Counted from the first letter of the stretch, positions 45,942-57,138 are shown. The stretch is 64,000 nucleotides of DNA from Nemertoderma westbladi (GCA_032718475.1 JAUCBJ010000933.1:1-64000), one strand, 5' to 3'. The notes: generated by a model from the letters alone, not told the origin. Translations and numbers: made by a program.

Positions 45942-46163
45942 AAGGCGACCTCTATACAAACAGCAGAATACACTTGCTGAAGTCAGGCAGTGCGGAGTTG
46001 TTGGTTGTTGCTGTACATTCCTGCAGTCTAGTACTGTAGTACAGTAGTACCGGTACCATACTCGAATGAACCAGTACTGCATTCAGACTGTAAGTATAAA
46101 TTTCAGCCTAAGCAAATTTCTGCCTTTATTGGGCTGCATGGCCTTGTATTTAGGTCGCCTTGG
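45942..46163. mobile_element. Small inverted-repeat element (MITE) with 8-bp duplication
   Basis: The terminal inverted repeats aaggcgacctctatacaa and its near complement (ending ggtcgccttgg) bound 222 bp. The 8 bases gtaagacc occur immediately on each side (45,934-45,941 and 46,164-46,171). An 8-bp duplication fits the hAT superfamily. No coding capacity. Confidence 0.75.
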
Positions 46164-46168
46164 GTAAG

Positions 46169-47621
46169 ACCCAGTGAAAAATGCGCATGCGCATCGCAAG
46201 TGATTTTAAAGCGTCATGCGTTTTTATTGCGGCTCAATAAATAGCGATAAAACTCTTGTGATTCGCATGTGATTCACATGTAAAATACAGACGCGATTCC
46301 ACACATGCGATTCGCCTGCGATTCACACCTTATTATACACAAGTGATTCTGCGCTTGAGATTCACAACTTATTACGCATATTTTAGGCATGTTTTACACC
46401 ATGAGAACCGCATGAGTTAATTCCCATGTGAATCGCATGTTTTTAATCGCACTAAAAAAGAATATTAATTAACGTAAAGTTGCATATTAAGAAATAAATT
46501 GTTTTAAAATATAAAATTGATGAATATGAATTATCTAATATGTCTGACAAATACAAATATTATATTAATATGTTGTATAGAATTGAAAATTATATAGTTA
46601 AAAGTGCATCATGGTTATTCTAATATGTTTCTATTATCCTCTATATAATCAACCATTTTTAGTATTGATTCATATAGCTGTATAGTAAGTATGCATAATG
46701 TTCTAGGTCTTGGCTATAGAGTGTAATGTATGATAAGTAAGTAGGCAGATGGTATAGTAGCCCATAATACAGTAATGGAATAATCAACTACTGTACTGTA
46801 CAATATCATATTTTCAGTCACTACATAGACCGTTTTAGTATATTATAAAATTACACGAAAATCACAACCGGTTGTGATGAACGCATAAATATCGCAAAAA
46901 TCTGCTGGTTAACGAGCAGATTTTTGCGATATTTATGCGTCATGACTCATGAAAGTCGCAAGTGAATCACATGCGAGCTTTATGCGCCATAACGCATGTT
47001 GTTGCGATATATATGCGACTGAACGCAAGTTGTTGCGATATATATGCGACTATGACTACAGTAAACGCAAGTAAGTCACAGGTGAATCTCAAGTGAATCG
47101 CATGTGAGTTTTATGCGATTGAACGCAAGTTGTTACGATATTTATGTGATATAACTCAAGTAGGTCGCTTGCGTAAAGGTCGGGCCATAACGCTTGGGAA
47201 TCACATCAGATACGCCTGCTTTGCACGCTTGGTTATATGGCAAATATGTCTCGTAGGATAGCCCCATGAGGCATAGCCTCATCTCCCTGGGGGTCCTCTA
47301 AAAAATAATGGGGTAAGTACGAAATGTGCAAATGGATCTACTGCACGTACGATAGCAGATTGCAACAGGTCTAGGGTTAATTTCAGACACCATCAACTAA
47401 AAATAATCATTAAAAATAAATATTTGGAATTGCATGCAATGTCACAATTAATTGTAGCCAATGATTGGCTAATTACGTACAAGTAAAAGGTTGGCAAAAT
47501 TAAAAATAAGGATAAGTAAAAGTAAAAGTAAAATAAATTAAAATTAGGTAAGTAAAGTGGGTTAATTAAGATTCAAATTAAATTAAAACTTGCGATACGC
47601 TTGCGCACTTTTCATTGGGCA
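46169..47621. mobile_element. Inverted-repeat element rich in gcgatt/cgcaag motifs
   Basis: The ends (cccagtgaaaaatgcgcatg and, in reverse complement, cccaatgaaaagtgcgcaag) are inverted repeats of about 40 bases. The inside is filled with imperfect gcgattcgcatgtgattcac-type motifs in both directions, so most of it could fold back. It contains a perfect 26-bp hairpin (listed). It sits in the second RTE-like LINE, and the small MITE at 45,942 lies at its left edge. No transposase frame is seen. Confidence 0.7.
46861..46940. repeat. 18-bp palindrome followed by a 26-bp hairpin
   Basis: atcacaaccggttgtgat (46,861-46,878) is a perfect palindrome. Directly after it, 46,881-46,906 and 46,915-46,940 are perfect inverted 26-base arms around the loop ggttaacg. 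This lies at the centre of the surrounding inverted-repeat element. Confidence 0.9.
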
Positions 47622-47902
47622 GATCTACTTTTCTGGTAACTACAGTAACACAAAGGAACGTGTAGCCGTGGACGACCGGCTATAACATATATAGGGCCTA
47701 CCGGGTTGAGAGGGATATTGAACTTGAGAGAAACGCAACTGCGACAACTATGGAGAATCGGGAAGCCTGGAAGGATCTCATTTCCACTGTCCGAGTTTGC
47801 TCGACCTTGTAGTAGTATATATTTTTATTATAAAAGATATAACAGCACCGGTACCAGTAATAGTTTCAATTTCAACTTATGTTAACCGGTAACGGATCAT
47901 AG

Positions 47903-47931
47903 CATAGCGACCTTTATTAAAGGTCGCTATG
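47903..47931. repeat. Micro-palindrome flanked by a 10-bp direct repeat
   Basis: Arms catagcgaccttt and aaaggtcgctatg surround a 3-base centre. The phrase ggatcatagc stands on both sides (47,894-47,903 and 47,931-47,940). The gcgacct motif is also in the ends of the MITE at 45,942-46,163, so this may be a minimal leftover of a related insertion. Confidence 0.7.
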
Positions 47932-47940
47932 GATCATAGC

Positions 47941-48324
47941 CATATAATACATTCAGACACCCACCGCTTCCACTTGTGACTTTCCAGTTAGTTAAAAGGC
48001 ATATCACCTTGCAGCCTTGACTCCACCATTCACCAGCGGTATACAGGCTGACAGGTATAACAGTACTGCAGTAGGCCTATACAGCGCTATAGGCCATTTT
48101 AGGCCTACCGTCAGACCGTACTGCCGTACAGCCGTAACGTTAAACATTAGGCCTATATACTGATATACTGACTGACTGACAGACTGATATACTATACTAC
48201 CGCTGTACCGGTACCTGACTCCTGGACTCTACCACCGGCTGACCGGTACGGGCTGACGGGACGGGGTTATACATAATTTTGTGTTAATAAAGGCTGACTG
48301 GCTGAAAGGTAGGCCTATTGCCTA
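47941..48324. other. Non-coding region rich in taggcct and accggt palindromes
   Basis: No gene. Dense in ctgac-, taggcct- and accggt-type short repeats. Confidence 0.45.
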
Positions 48325-48986
48325 TACTGCAGTCCAGACTGGAATCCATACACTTTGCGCCGCATTAATCCGGCGCACTTTGCAATAAAAGCGCGCCAAT
48401 GTGGCGCGTGGCGCGCTCGTAAAGCGCGCCGACTTTGGCGCGTGGCGCGCTTGAAAATCGTAAAGCGCGCCGGCTTTCAGCTTTGGCGCGTGGCGCTCCC
48501 AAAAATAAAAACCGGCGCCGATTTGTTAGTTTACAGGTTTAACAATTATGGATAAGTGCCTTAAAAATAGCATTAGCTGTTTAAAAATTTCGGCTCGCTT
48601 CGCTCGCCTTTCTTTTTCTGTTGTATGGTTCAGTGGTTAGGCTACTGTTGTATACTATACACAGATACAGATACTGAGATAGGGCAGCAGGGACTGGTAC
48701 AGCAGTAGTCAGTACCTACTGACTGACATTGTGCATTGACAGATTGGTTACACTCCCTCAAAATTGAATTTGCATTGGCGTGGCGCTCTTCAAAATTGTT
48801 TCAATGTGTGGCGCGCTTAAAAATTTAGTTGGCGCGGGGTTTCTTCGAAATTGCATCGGCGTGCTTAAAAATTTAGTTGGCGCGGGGTTTTTCTTCGAAA
48901 TGGCATCGGCGCGCGGCGCGCATAAAAATTGGTCGGCGCGCTATCCGGCGCACTTTTTGGATGGATTCCATACAGGACTGGCAGTA
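48325..48986. mobile_element. GCGCGC-rich foldback element
   Basis: The ends tactgcagtcc..tggaatccat and atggattcca..ggactggcagta are inverted copies of about 28 bases. Inside, tggcgcg, gcgcgcc and ttggcgcggggtt recur many times in both directions, giving a CpG- and GCGCGC-rich island in AT-rich DNA. The right half has two direct units of about 60 bases (ttaaaaatttagttggcgcg). No real frame. The class is unknown. Confidence 0.7.
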
Positions 48987-49574
48987 CTGCTATAGGTACA
49001 ATGGCCAAATCTGGCAACCTCCTGACCTCTAAAGTTGCCACATATGGCAATGTTTATTGCCAAACACCAAATCTGACAACTTTTGGGTTTTCTAATTTTC
49101 GCACACCCAGAAGCAAAATCGCATTTTGGTAAATAGGTACAGAAATAGGTAAGTGAAAAGAGCGCGAAATTTAAATGTAATTGGGCGTTATAAGAAAAAA
49201 AATCATCGTCTGAATTTATCTTAACAATCTGACAATAGGCCGAAATGCAGAAATGTGCCTATAATAATTATTGCCATTTTTGGCAACCGTTAAATTAAAG
49301 TGAAATAATGCAGTAATGGTTGCCATTTTTGGCAACCATTATTAATTACTTTAAAATTGCTTACTGCTTCAGTGCTTGCTTACACTAGGCCTACACTACC
49401 GGTGATACATAATACGGTACCCGGGTACCGCGATACAGGGGATTAGATAACGTGTTTGGGGGCCTCCACATAATACAGTTGGCCTTATACTGTAATAGTA
49501 ATATAGGCCTACTGATATAAGTAACGACTTCATAAACCAATTGAAGGAAAGGACTGACAGACTGAAGGAGCACT
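48987..49574. other. Non-coding region
   Basis: No gene. It carries repeated ttgccatttttggcaacc phrases (about 49,270 and 49,319), themselves imperfect inverted repeats. Confidence 0.45.
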
Positions 49575-49670
49575 GGAGCAGGCTGACAGGTTACAGAGGC
49601 ATACTTTTCTAACCAAAACAATAAACGGTCACTTTACCAATTGAGGGAAAGGAGCAGGTTACAGAACACT
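49575..49670 (+). repeat. Two tandem copies of the dispersed module
   Basis: A degenerate copy (ggagcaggctgacaggttac) and a good one (gagggaaaggagcaggttac), with cttttctaaccaaaacaata between them. Confidence 0.75.
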
Positions 49671-49811
49671 GCACCAGTACTGTACCTACTACTGTACAAC
49701 TACCGGTACTGAACTACCTACAGTACCGGTACAGTACAGATGGAGGCCCTGAAACACGCTAGTCCTCGATACAGGTACCAGGTACCGTACCTTAACCAGT
49801 ACACCAATAGG

Positions 49812-50236
49812 CCTAACTGCAGTACTGCAGTTAGGAACACTGGTCACTTTCTGGCTGAAGCTCAGCCAAAAATTGTCCACATATTTACAGCCAGAAAGTG
49901 TCCGTGCAGCCACTATTTGTCCTTCACAGGCTGCGATTATCTTTCCGGACATATTTTGGCTGTAACTCCAATAGTACTCAAAGCAGAAGCTGGGCACATT
50001 TTTATTTTTAATATTATGATAGTTATCCCAACGATGAGATTCTAATTCTCAAATTAATTTACACAGAATTTTATGGCGATTCTAATGGCATAATTTTTAG
50101 AATGCCAATGTTAAAATTTCACTGCCGGTTTTCAAATGAAATTTAGCATTGTTTTCTATGGAGAAATTTCACTCTGAGAGCGTTTTCCGCGGACACATTC
50201 TGGCTGTAAATTGGACATATTGTGACCAGTGTTCCT
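49812..50236. mobile_element. Foldback element with a palindromic end
   Basis: aggaacactggtcac (49,833-49,847) and gtgaccagtgttcct (50,222-50,236) are perfect inverted ends. Further in, cagccagaaagtgtcc and ggacacattctggctg also pair. The left end runs into a perfect 24-bp palindrome, cctaactgcag..ctgcagttagg (49,812-49,835). No coding frame is supported. Confidence 0.7.
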
Positions 50237-50427
50237 GACTGTACTGGTACAGTCAGACAGTAGGCAGGTAGGTCAAACTGTCCAAGTGTCCGGTCATATG
50301 TTCGCTATCGCTAAGATCAAAGGCAAAAGGATACCGAAGAAAGAAGTAAAATATTGAATACCGTCGTATCTCATATCGCACCGTATCGGTACCGCAGTAC
50401 CGGTACTACCGGTACCTAAATGCAATA

Positions 50428-51033
50428 ATGTACTCGTTAGTGTCTGGATTTGTCAGGTATGTTTTTCAAAAAGGCGAATATGCTGTTTTGATTCTCGGCC
50501 TAGACAATGCTGGAAAGACAACATTTCTGGAGCAATGCAAAATCCAATTTACCAAGGGCTACAACAAACACAGCCTTGAAAAGATAACGGCCACTGTTGG
50601 AATGAACATAGGAAAACTGCACGCTGCTGGGGTAAAACTCGTGTTCTGGGATTTAGGGGGGCAGGAAGAACTGCAAACATTGTGGGATAAATATTACGAT
50701 GAAAGTCATGCAGTTATATTTATGGTTGACTCGAGTGATATCGAAAGAATAGAGGAATCTAAAACCGCTTTTGAAATTATGATAGGGAATTCGTTGCTCG
50801 ATGGAGTTCCTTTACTTCTCCTCATAAACAAACAGGATCTGCCGGGGTGTTTGACGGTAGATCAAGTTAAAGACACTTTTAATACGGTGGCGCGAGGACT
50901 AGGCGCACGTGATGTTATGGTGGCTGGCGTTAGTGCGTTGACTGGGGCTGGAGTTTCCGACAATATTGACTGGTTAGCCGAGGCAGTAAAGCGCAACGAT
51001 ATTCGTCGCCCCGCTCGTCAACCTAAAATATGA
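50428..51033 (+). CDS. ARFRP1: ADP-ribosylation factor-related protein 1 (ARFRP1)
   Basis: A 201-residue Arf-like small GTPase of the ARFRP1 type (yeast Arl3 relative). In animals it acts at the trans-Golgi, upstream of ARL1 and its golgin recruitment, in Golgi sorting and endosome-to-Golgi traffic. The nucleotide-binding motifs are all present: GLDNAGKT at 24-31 (P-loop), the switch I threonine in TATVG (55), WDLGGQE at 74-80 (switch II with the catalytic Gln), NKQD at 134-137 and SAL near 169-171. The N-terminus starts MYSL without Gly2, as expected for this family, which is N-acetylated and not myristoylated. It ends RRPARQPKI, like family tails. The length is the same as in vertebrates (201). 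The single uninterrupted exon is unusual, since ARFRP1 has several introns in vertebrates. An in-frame stop just before the ATG fixes the start region. Confidence 0.96.
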   Translation: MYSLVSGFVRYVFQKGEYAVLILGLDNAGKTTFLEQCKIQFTKGYNKHSLEKITATVGMNIGKLHAAGVKLVFWDLGGQEELQTLWDKYYDESHAVIFMVDSSDIERIEESKTAFEIMIGNSLLDGVPLLLLINKQDLPGCLTVDQVKDTFNTVARGLGARDVMVAGVSALTGAGVSDNIDWLAEAVKRNDIRRPARQPKI

Positions 51034-52123
51034 AATACATTTATATGAAGTTTGCATTTATTTTTCTTCATCGCCCCTGTCTTCTAAGTACAGCGGTTTG
51101 TTTAAAAGCGTCAATTATTGTGCTATAGTATCGTCTGTCTGTCAGACTGCTTGTTTTCAGCATTTATTGACCTGTCAGTACCGGTAGGGTCTGCTATGTA
51201 ATTTTGGGGAATTTCACATTTCGGTATCAGTGATTTTTATTCCTCTCAGGTTCCATTAGTGGCGGTCTTACGAATAACTGACATCGTCATGTATCGCTAA
51301 CCATAAGATGTCTTAAGGGTTAGGTTTTCATGATTTGTTTGTTTGGAGTTTAATTAATTGAATTAACAAAAAAAATTTTAATAATCGGTTAAATAATTAA
51401 TTGATATATAAATATTTTGTATATTATAATTAATATATTTTTTGGGGTCGGGTGTGTAATGGGAGGGAATTAATAATTTATTATATTGTATTATATTAGT
51501 TTATGTGCAGTGCATGATAGTACCGTAGTATGGAAGTATGGCATTAATTGCGGCAGGTTGAGAGTTATTTATATAATAGCCCCGTTATACAATATGTGGT
51601 GCAAAGCTTAAATTTATACAGAGATCGAGAGATCAGAGATATTATTTAATGTCTCTGTGGTTTAAATAGTCCCGCAAAATTTGATACTATTTAATTTTGG
51701 AATATTATATTAACGAAAATACGATTTCTGGGTATCTAACATTAATGATGGTTAGTTAGTTAGTTATTTCATCCACCCGACTTGCGTATTTCATCTATAT
51801 TTTATTTATTACTATTAAATGTTGTAGATGGATAAATACAATAACAAATAACTTAACTGTAGTTAATCTGATATAAAATTTTCCATTAAAATACATCATT
51901 TAGGTTTTGCAACTCCAACTAATTATTCATTACATTGTTTACTAATTAATTGTTAGTCAAAGAAATAACAGGATGGTGTTGTGAGTTTTTTACAAAAGTC
52001 TTTCGGTTTATTGAATACTTATAATTTGGGTTCAGTTCTATTTTAATTACTAAAGATAAATTTTCTCGTTGGGTGCCTTGCCTTGCGCTACTGGAAGAAG
52101 CTGAATATATCCGCAAACAAAGA
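51034..52123. other. Non-coding region between ARFRP1 and the UPF0390 gene
   Basis: AT-rich, about 1.1 kb, with no supported frame. It must hold the ARFRP1 3' end and the UPF0390 promoter, but I see no unambiguous signals. Confidence 0.5.
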
Positions 52124-52378
52124 ATGCCTCAGGGTTCCAAAAAACTCAAACCGCCGGCAAGTTTAAAACCGAGAAGTGGAGATCGCAAAGCTAAAAAAAC
52201 TATCGCCTTAAAGAAAGGAGCTAAATTTATCGCCCCAAAAAAGCAGAAAGCTGTGCACAGAAAAAAGATAGAGAAAACTATATCGAAGGTGATAAACAAG
52301 AAAATTAATGAAGAGATTGTTGGCCAAGCAGTCGCGTCGAAATCATCACTGACTATGGTTGGAAAGAAGGGTCGATAA
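52124..52378 (+). CDS. UPF0390 family small basic protein (C19orf53-like)
   Basis: An 84-residue, very basic protein of the UPF0390 family (human C19orf53, leydig cell tumor 10 kDa protein homolog). The start MPQGSKKLK fits the family N-terminus (M-x-QG-x-x-K). The conserved centre is KKGAKFIAPKKQKAVHRKKIEKTI, followed by INKKINEEIV, where family members carry a helix. Function is not well established; the lysine content suggests a nucleolar or RNA-bound location. I chose the ATG at 52,124 because the frame upstream (open to 52,073) has no ATG and does not resemble the family. It is on the same strand as ARFRP1, 1.1 kb downstream, and again a single exon. Confidence 0.9.
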   Translation: MPQGSKKLKPPASLKPRSGDRKAKKTIALKKGAKFIAPKKQKAVHRKKIEKTISKVINKKINEEIVGQAVASKSSLTMVGKKGR

Positions 52379-53639
52379 GATGGGGGGAGTGTCAAAGATA
52401 TATGGTGGTAGATTTGGAGAACGAAGCCACGATGGTTGTGGAATACCATTAGCGCCATAATGTTACTACCAACTACTCCATCTACTGGGATATAATTCGT
52501 AATTCTTGAAAAAGGGCTCCTTTTCCTAGATTGTACGACCATGACTCCTTAGTCGTTGAGCCAGAATTTTTATTTTCGATTTCAGTGTTTAGTTTATAAG
52601 CGTTCGTAAAAGCTCGATTTTCCTCCCTTGATTTACACCAGATATATATACCCCAGTTTTTCTTCAACTTTACTGTTATTATCTGATACTGATAGAAGGC
52701 TGGCTATGCTACAGTATGCAATGATTACAAACATGTAACACAATCTGAATCTCGTTGTAAAATAGCTGATAAAGTTGCATGGTTATGAATCTGCTCCAGG
52801 CTGTTTATTTGACATTCTGTCTTGAACACTTAAATATTTAATATTAGAAAAATGTTATTCCAGGTTGTTTGGCAATTGATCATTAAAAATAGCCTCACGA
52901 AATGCTAAAATAATCAACTTCATTCAACATTTCAGAATAATTGCAGTACGACTGGTGCAATATCAACGAAATCCTTCTTCATTGAAAGTAAAATAGAATC
53001 TCTACCATCTATATAGTTCGAAGCCAATAGTTATGTTACCATTTGGCTAAAAAATTATTTTGTCTTTTCTATTGATTTATGTAGAATCTCTAGAACGTAT
53101 TAACTTTTATTCCTAAAAATGGCCTCTATATTACCGACATCTGTAATCCATCAAAATTCAGCTACTCTAGAACGTCATAAATACAGGTACGGGAATTGGG
53201 TTCTACACTAAAAACACCGACATCCAGCACAGCATGAGACCAGGCGCCGGTGCAACTTACTCAGCCAACCAACCAATCGCAACTCAGTCTGAACTATATC
53301 CGATTAGCGATACGAGAGTCGACGCGTAGCCAGGTTCCATAAACCTGGAACTTCTTTTTTACGATTTCTCGATTTCCCTGACTTTCATGACGCAGCAATC
53401 CTTGCAGAACGTCGACTCGTTGCCGTTTTCCTTGACGAAGTCAGTCCGCCGTGCTCCCATCTCGATACACTCTACTCTTCTTGGGTTCTTATGTTGCTCT
53501 GATCAGCTATTTTGCGCCATGCGTTGGTTTTACCGGTTTCCCATGGGTTTGCGTGGTTATAGGTTTTGTATAGGTATAGGTATATTATAGGTATAGGTTT
53601 TGCGTGGTATAGCTCTGCAACCCGTGTGTATTGTTATGT
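52379..53639. other. Non-coding region
   Basis: No gene supported. The first part probably includes the 3' untranslated region of the UPF0390 gene. Near 53,560-53,600 ataggtatagg phrases repeat. Confidence 0.5.
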
Positions 53640-53895
53640 AAAAGTAAAGTAAATTTTCTTCGGCCGTTAGGCCAGGGATTACGCACAAAGTCTGACGACT
53701 TTATTTCCAGTGCGGTCCCCCCAGAACTATACTCCCCAGAGGAAAGTCAGTACTCATTTAGGTACCATTTAAGGATGTAAGCCAGAGATGCTGGTCCTTC
53801 CAAAGCATTCGTGCCGAAACGAAAACTTCCCTGGCCCCCATGGTTGAACCCACGAGCTCCGATCTTAATTTCCCTCTTGCACAAGCCCAGTTGTA
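53640..53895 (-). repeat. SINE-like repeat, antisense
   Basis: In reverse complement a B-box-like gtgggttcaacc is followed by a body containing gcatctctggcttacatcc and ctggggagtatagttctggg, and ends in a cggccgaagaaa segment. The structure resembles a tRNA-derived SINE. The A box is weak, so the family is not certain. Confidence 0.45.
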
Positions 53896-55633
53896 AATCT
53901 CGGGGTTAGCGGGATATAAAGTTCTCGTATTATTTCCTTGATGTGAGAAGTTCTTTATATTTTCCTATTGGCTAAATAGTTAGTAATGGTAGCTGGTAGG
54001 TACTTTATACGTGTTCCATTATTCATTATAGGAGAGTAAGAATATACCAAACTTAAAGTCGGTAGTAACATTATGGCGCTAAAGGCATCCATTAACTATG
54101 GAATTAACAACTATTTAATTTTGGTATTGACGCCAGGGACAGGATACGGGTCGATACGAAAACGCATTTTGGTATTTCGTATCACAGTATTGAATTCGTA
54201 TCGAATTTCGTATTGTATCATAAAATTTGACTTCGTATCATAAAATACGAATAAATATTTTCTCATATTTTGTATTGTATTTTCGTATCTTAATATTTCG
54301 TAAATATTAATGTTATTAACAGTCAAATCAGAGATCATACCATTTATCGGCTACTAATCGCGCCTACAAGGAATTGATGTTATGATAAGGAATTCTAGTG
54401 AGATAATAATAGAAATACAACATTTATTTTGAAACAAAACATAGTGTTATATACTAGAATAAAACTTTTATTATTTTTCATAGTATTATTTTGACTTGGA
54501 AATTGAAGTTTTGAATTTTTTTCCATATTGGTCCATCAAATTCAAATTATTCCTTGACTAACATTTGTACATTATGCATAAAGTGGCATGGTATGGCAAC
54601 GCCTACTATTATTGGACCGTGTTTCATTACGTCCTTATGGATATTGTAGCCAGTAGACGTAAGGATAGGTATTTTTATTTACGTTTGTCCGCGACACCCT
54701 ATTTGGTATACCATTATGAATTTCAGCCCCGAAAAGTATTCAGCCCCGAAAGGTATTCAGATCCGAAAATTTAGAATTTTCGTTGCTTTTTTTTGTCATG
54801 CATTTCCCGTGCTCTAAAATGTACTACAGTATATTTAATCCCGCGTAACATTTCAAACGACAAATATTTGAAAAAACTGTTTCGATATTCAGAAAGCCCA
54901 GAAAATTCTGTATGCCATAGATACTACCCAAAAATCGACCATTCTGCAACTAACAAGACCCTTTCTCGCAAATAGTCACAAATTTTATTTGAAAATAAAA
55001 TGTGAAAATATTATTGAATTTTAGTTACTATTTTGAAGGAATGAAGCATACAACATCAGTAGGCCTACGCAGTTTGTGTAGTTGCTTACTGCTAGGCCTA
55101 CAAAGTAAATCACTTTTTTTATGCGTATTGTTATTGCTTATATTTGTTGCTATGGTAACATCAGCTGGTGGTGGGTAATTAACTATTTAGTTGTATATTA
55201 ATTATGTGCAATTCATGTTAAATAGAGTTTAATAATTATTAAGAAATTCTATTGGGGGTTGGTAGAGAATTCCATAACGTAGTAGAATGAATATAGAACG
55301 TGCCCTTGTCACCACGTTAATCATAATAAACTAGTTTCGGAATAATTTTTGTTACTATTGGTCAATCTTTTAAGATTTATTTCCTGAAAACCTATTTGCT
55401 GTTACCATAAAGGACACTAAGGTAGCCTACTGTATCAAAGTAGCCCCAATGGGTGGTGGGGCGAGTTAGATAATCAATTTTGGGTGAACTGAATATCTCA
55501 GAATTAATAGCATCGATGGATTCTTAAGATATGAAATAACCGGCATTCCAAGGTGTTAATGGGATTTTCAAATTACGTAAGACCACAAAAACGCTTGACG
55601 GCAACATTCTAATCCGGAGAAAAAAAACAATTC
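53896..55633. other. AT-rich non-coding region
   Basis: No gene. Between 54,135 and 54,305 'ttcgtatcg/attttcgtat' phrases are iterated; near 54,725-54,765 'ttcagccccgaaa' is repeated three times. Confidence 0.5.
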
Positions 55634-55814
55634 TAATAATAAGGCGAGTAGGTTAGAAGAAATCCCTCCAGCAGAGGAATAGAAAATAGCAACGCCGAAT
55701 AGTGAACAGATGTTTGCAATAGCAACCGGATGCTGAAAGGGAAAAGCCCATCAATTTGGACTAAATGTCAACTAAATCCCCTCACACCAAGGATACCTCG
55801 GTGTCAACAAACTA
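55634..55814 (+). pseudogene. Third RTE-like LINE fragment
   Basis: A decayed match to 14,840-15,030 of the first copy: aataaggcgagtag, tgtttgcaa..caaccggatg and caatttggactaaa..gtcaactaaa are shared. Deletions remove its reading frame. Only this ~180-base piece remains. Confidence 0.8.
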
Positions 55815-56834
55815 GATCATTCTAGTGTTCGTTCTTAGCGTATTATTTAGTTATTAGCCAAGAACATTTTTCAATCAGACAAAAAGCAGACCGACTGACA
55901 TACCGCACCCCCCCCCCCCCCCCCCTTCCCTGTGTCACGTATGTCACAAAATTATAGGCATCCCCAACTCCTTGAAACATCAGGTCACTAAATTTATTAT
56001 TACATATTTTCAATTACATTATTTTTTAATAGCCCAATTTATTATTGTAAGAGAAAGCAATATATTCGTAGAGTATGAACAATATGAAATAATTATCATA
56101 GTGATATCATTACATATATTTCCTCCACATCTACCTACAGTTAGTAATGTATCTCTCTCTCTATATGAGCTTTACTCTATAGTAATAGCTCTGAAAACAT
56201 CGATATTATGCAGTGAAGGCATATGAAGAATAATATACTGCTTTAATAATATTTATTTATGTAGTTGGGCTAATGGGATATTCATAATAGTTGTTACAAA
56301 ATCGAAGGGTTCTTACACCCTTGGTGCAATTACCCATCGATTTTTTTGAAAATAATTGTCCATTGGCAATCCTTTACACACCACAGTGTAGCATTGCAAA
56401 TAGTAGTCCTAACCTATCATTACTGTCTTGCACTGTACTGTAGGTGCAATTGACAGTAATTTCTGTGCGGAATAATTCTAGGAATTAATGACGTTCAGGG
56501 AAAAATAGTAATCGTATGCAACCAATTTGTTCTTGAGATCATCGACCACAACCCAGCTGAAGAGCTGTTTATTGCCAAATTATTTTCTTATTTACTTATT
56601 TTTCGCTACGTATTTTCAATTTCAAAAATTTCACGAGAGCTACGCTTATCTTACGAAACTTTCAGTTTCTCCAATATATATATATCGTATCATATATATA
56701 GATGGACAATTTGTAGCCGCACTTGATTGTAATAAATTATCGGCGTTGCTTTCTCGCGGGGAAAGTTTGCTGCGTACCGATTCGAACCAGTGTAGGCCTA
56801 CTCTGTATACTTACAGCTCTGTTTCAGTTTTAAG
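55815..56834. other. AT-rich non-coding region
   Basis: No gene. It includes a 17-base poly-C run at 55,909-55,925. Two open stretches at 55,972-56,226 and 56,527-56,859 are not protein-like. Confidence 0.45.
55909..55925. repeat. Poly-C tract (17 C)
   Basis: Uninterrupted C run. Confidence 0.9.
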
Positions 56835-57138
56835 CAGGCCCGTAGCCAGGATTTTTTAGTTGGGTAGGCGAGGCAATATCAGGGTAGGCAGGCGTAAATG
56901 TTAATTTGAATAAATTTTATAATAGATTTAATTGTATCAAGTAGGTAGAAAGCAAAACTACAGTAGGGTCTACAGGTCTACATGGAGTCCTCCATCAGTT
57001 CATCATTTGTATACAAAGCACAACATAAACAAGCGCGAAATCGCGCAGGTCCGCCTCTACCAGTCTACTAATCTAACGCATTAACTGTCTCTTTGAATGG
57101 CCTACTACCAATCTTACTACCATAAAAATTCACCGGAA

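Larger units (their letters stand above)
44785..47815 (+). pseudogene. Second RTE-like LINE copy, broken by insertions
   Basis: Same family as the LINE at 14,250-16,307, starting at the stretch for PPPIWTKGQLKPLPKKGDLG. It includes the RT block with FADD (about 45,409) and is recognisable to about 45,921. The last 190 bases then reappear at 47,623-47,815 after a 1.7-kb insertion (atctacttttctgg resumes). Stops and frame changes at about 44,930, 45,040, 45,474 and 45,762 show that it is dead. It keeps ggtcaactaaagcctctccc without the 2-base insertion of the first copy. Confidence 0.88.

Noticed and set aside
53387-53590. 67-codon frame near 53.4 kb
   Set aside because: No conserved motif; its end is made of a simple ataggtatagg repeat.
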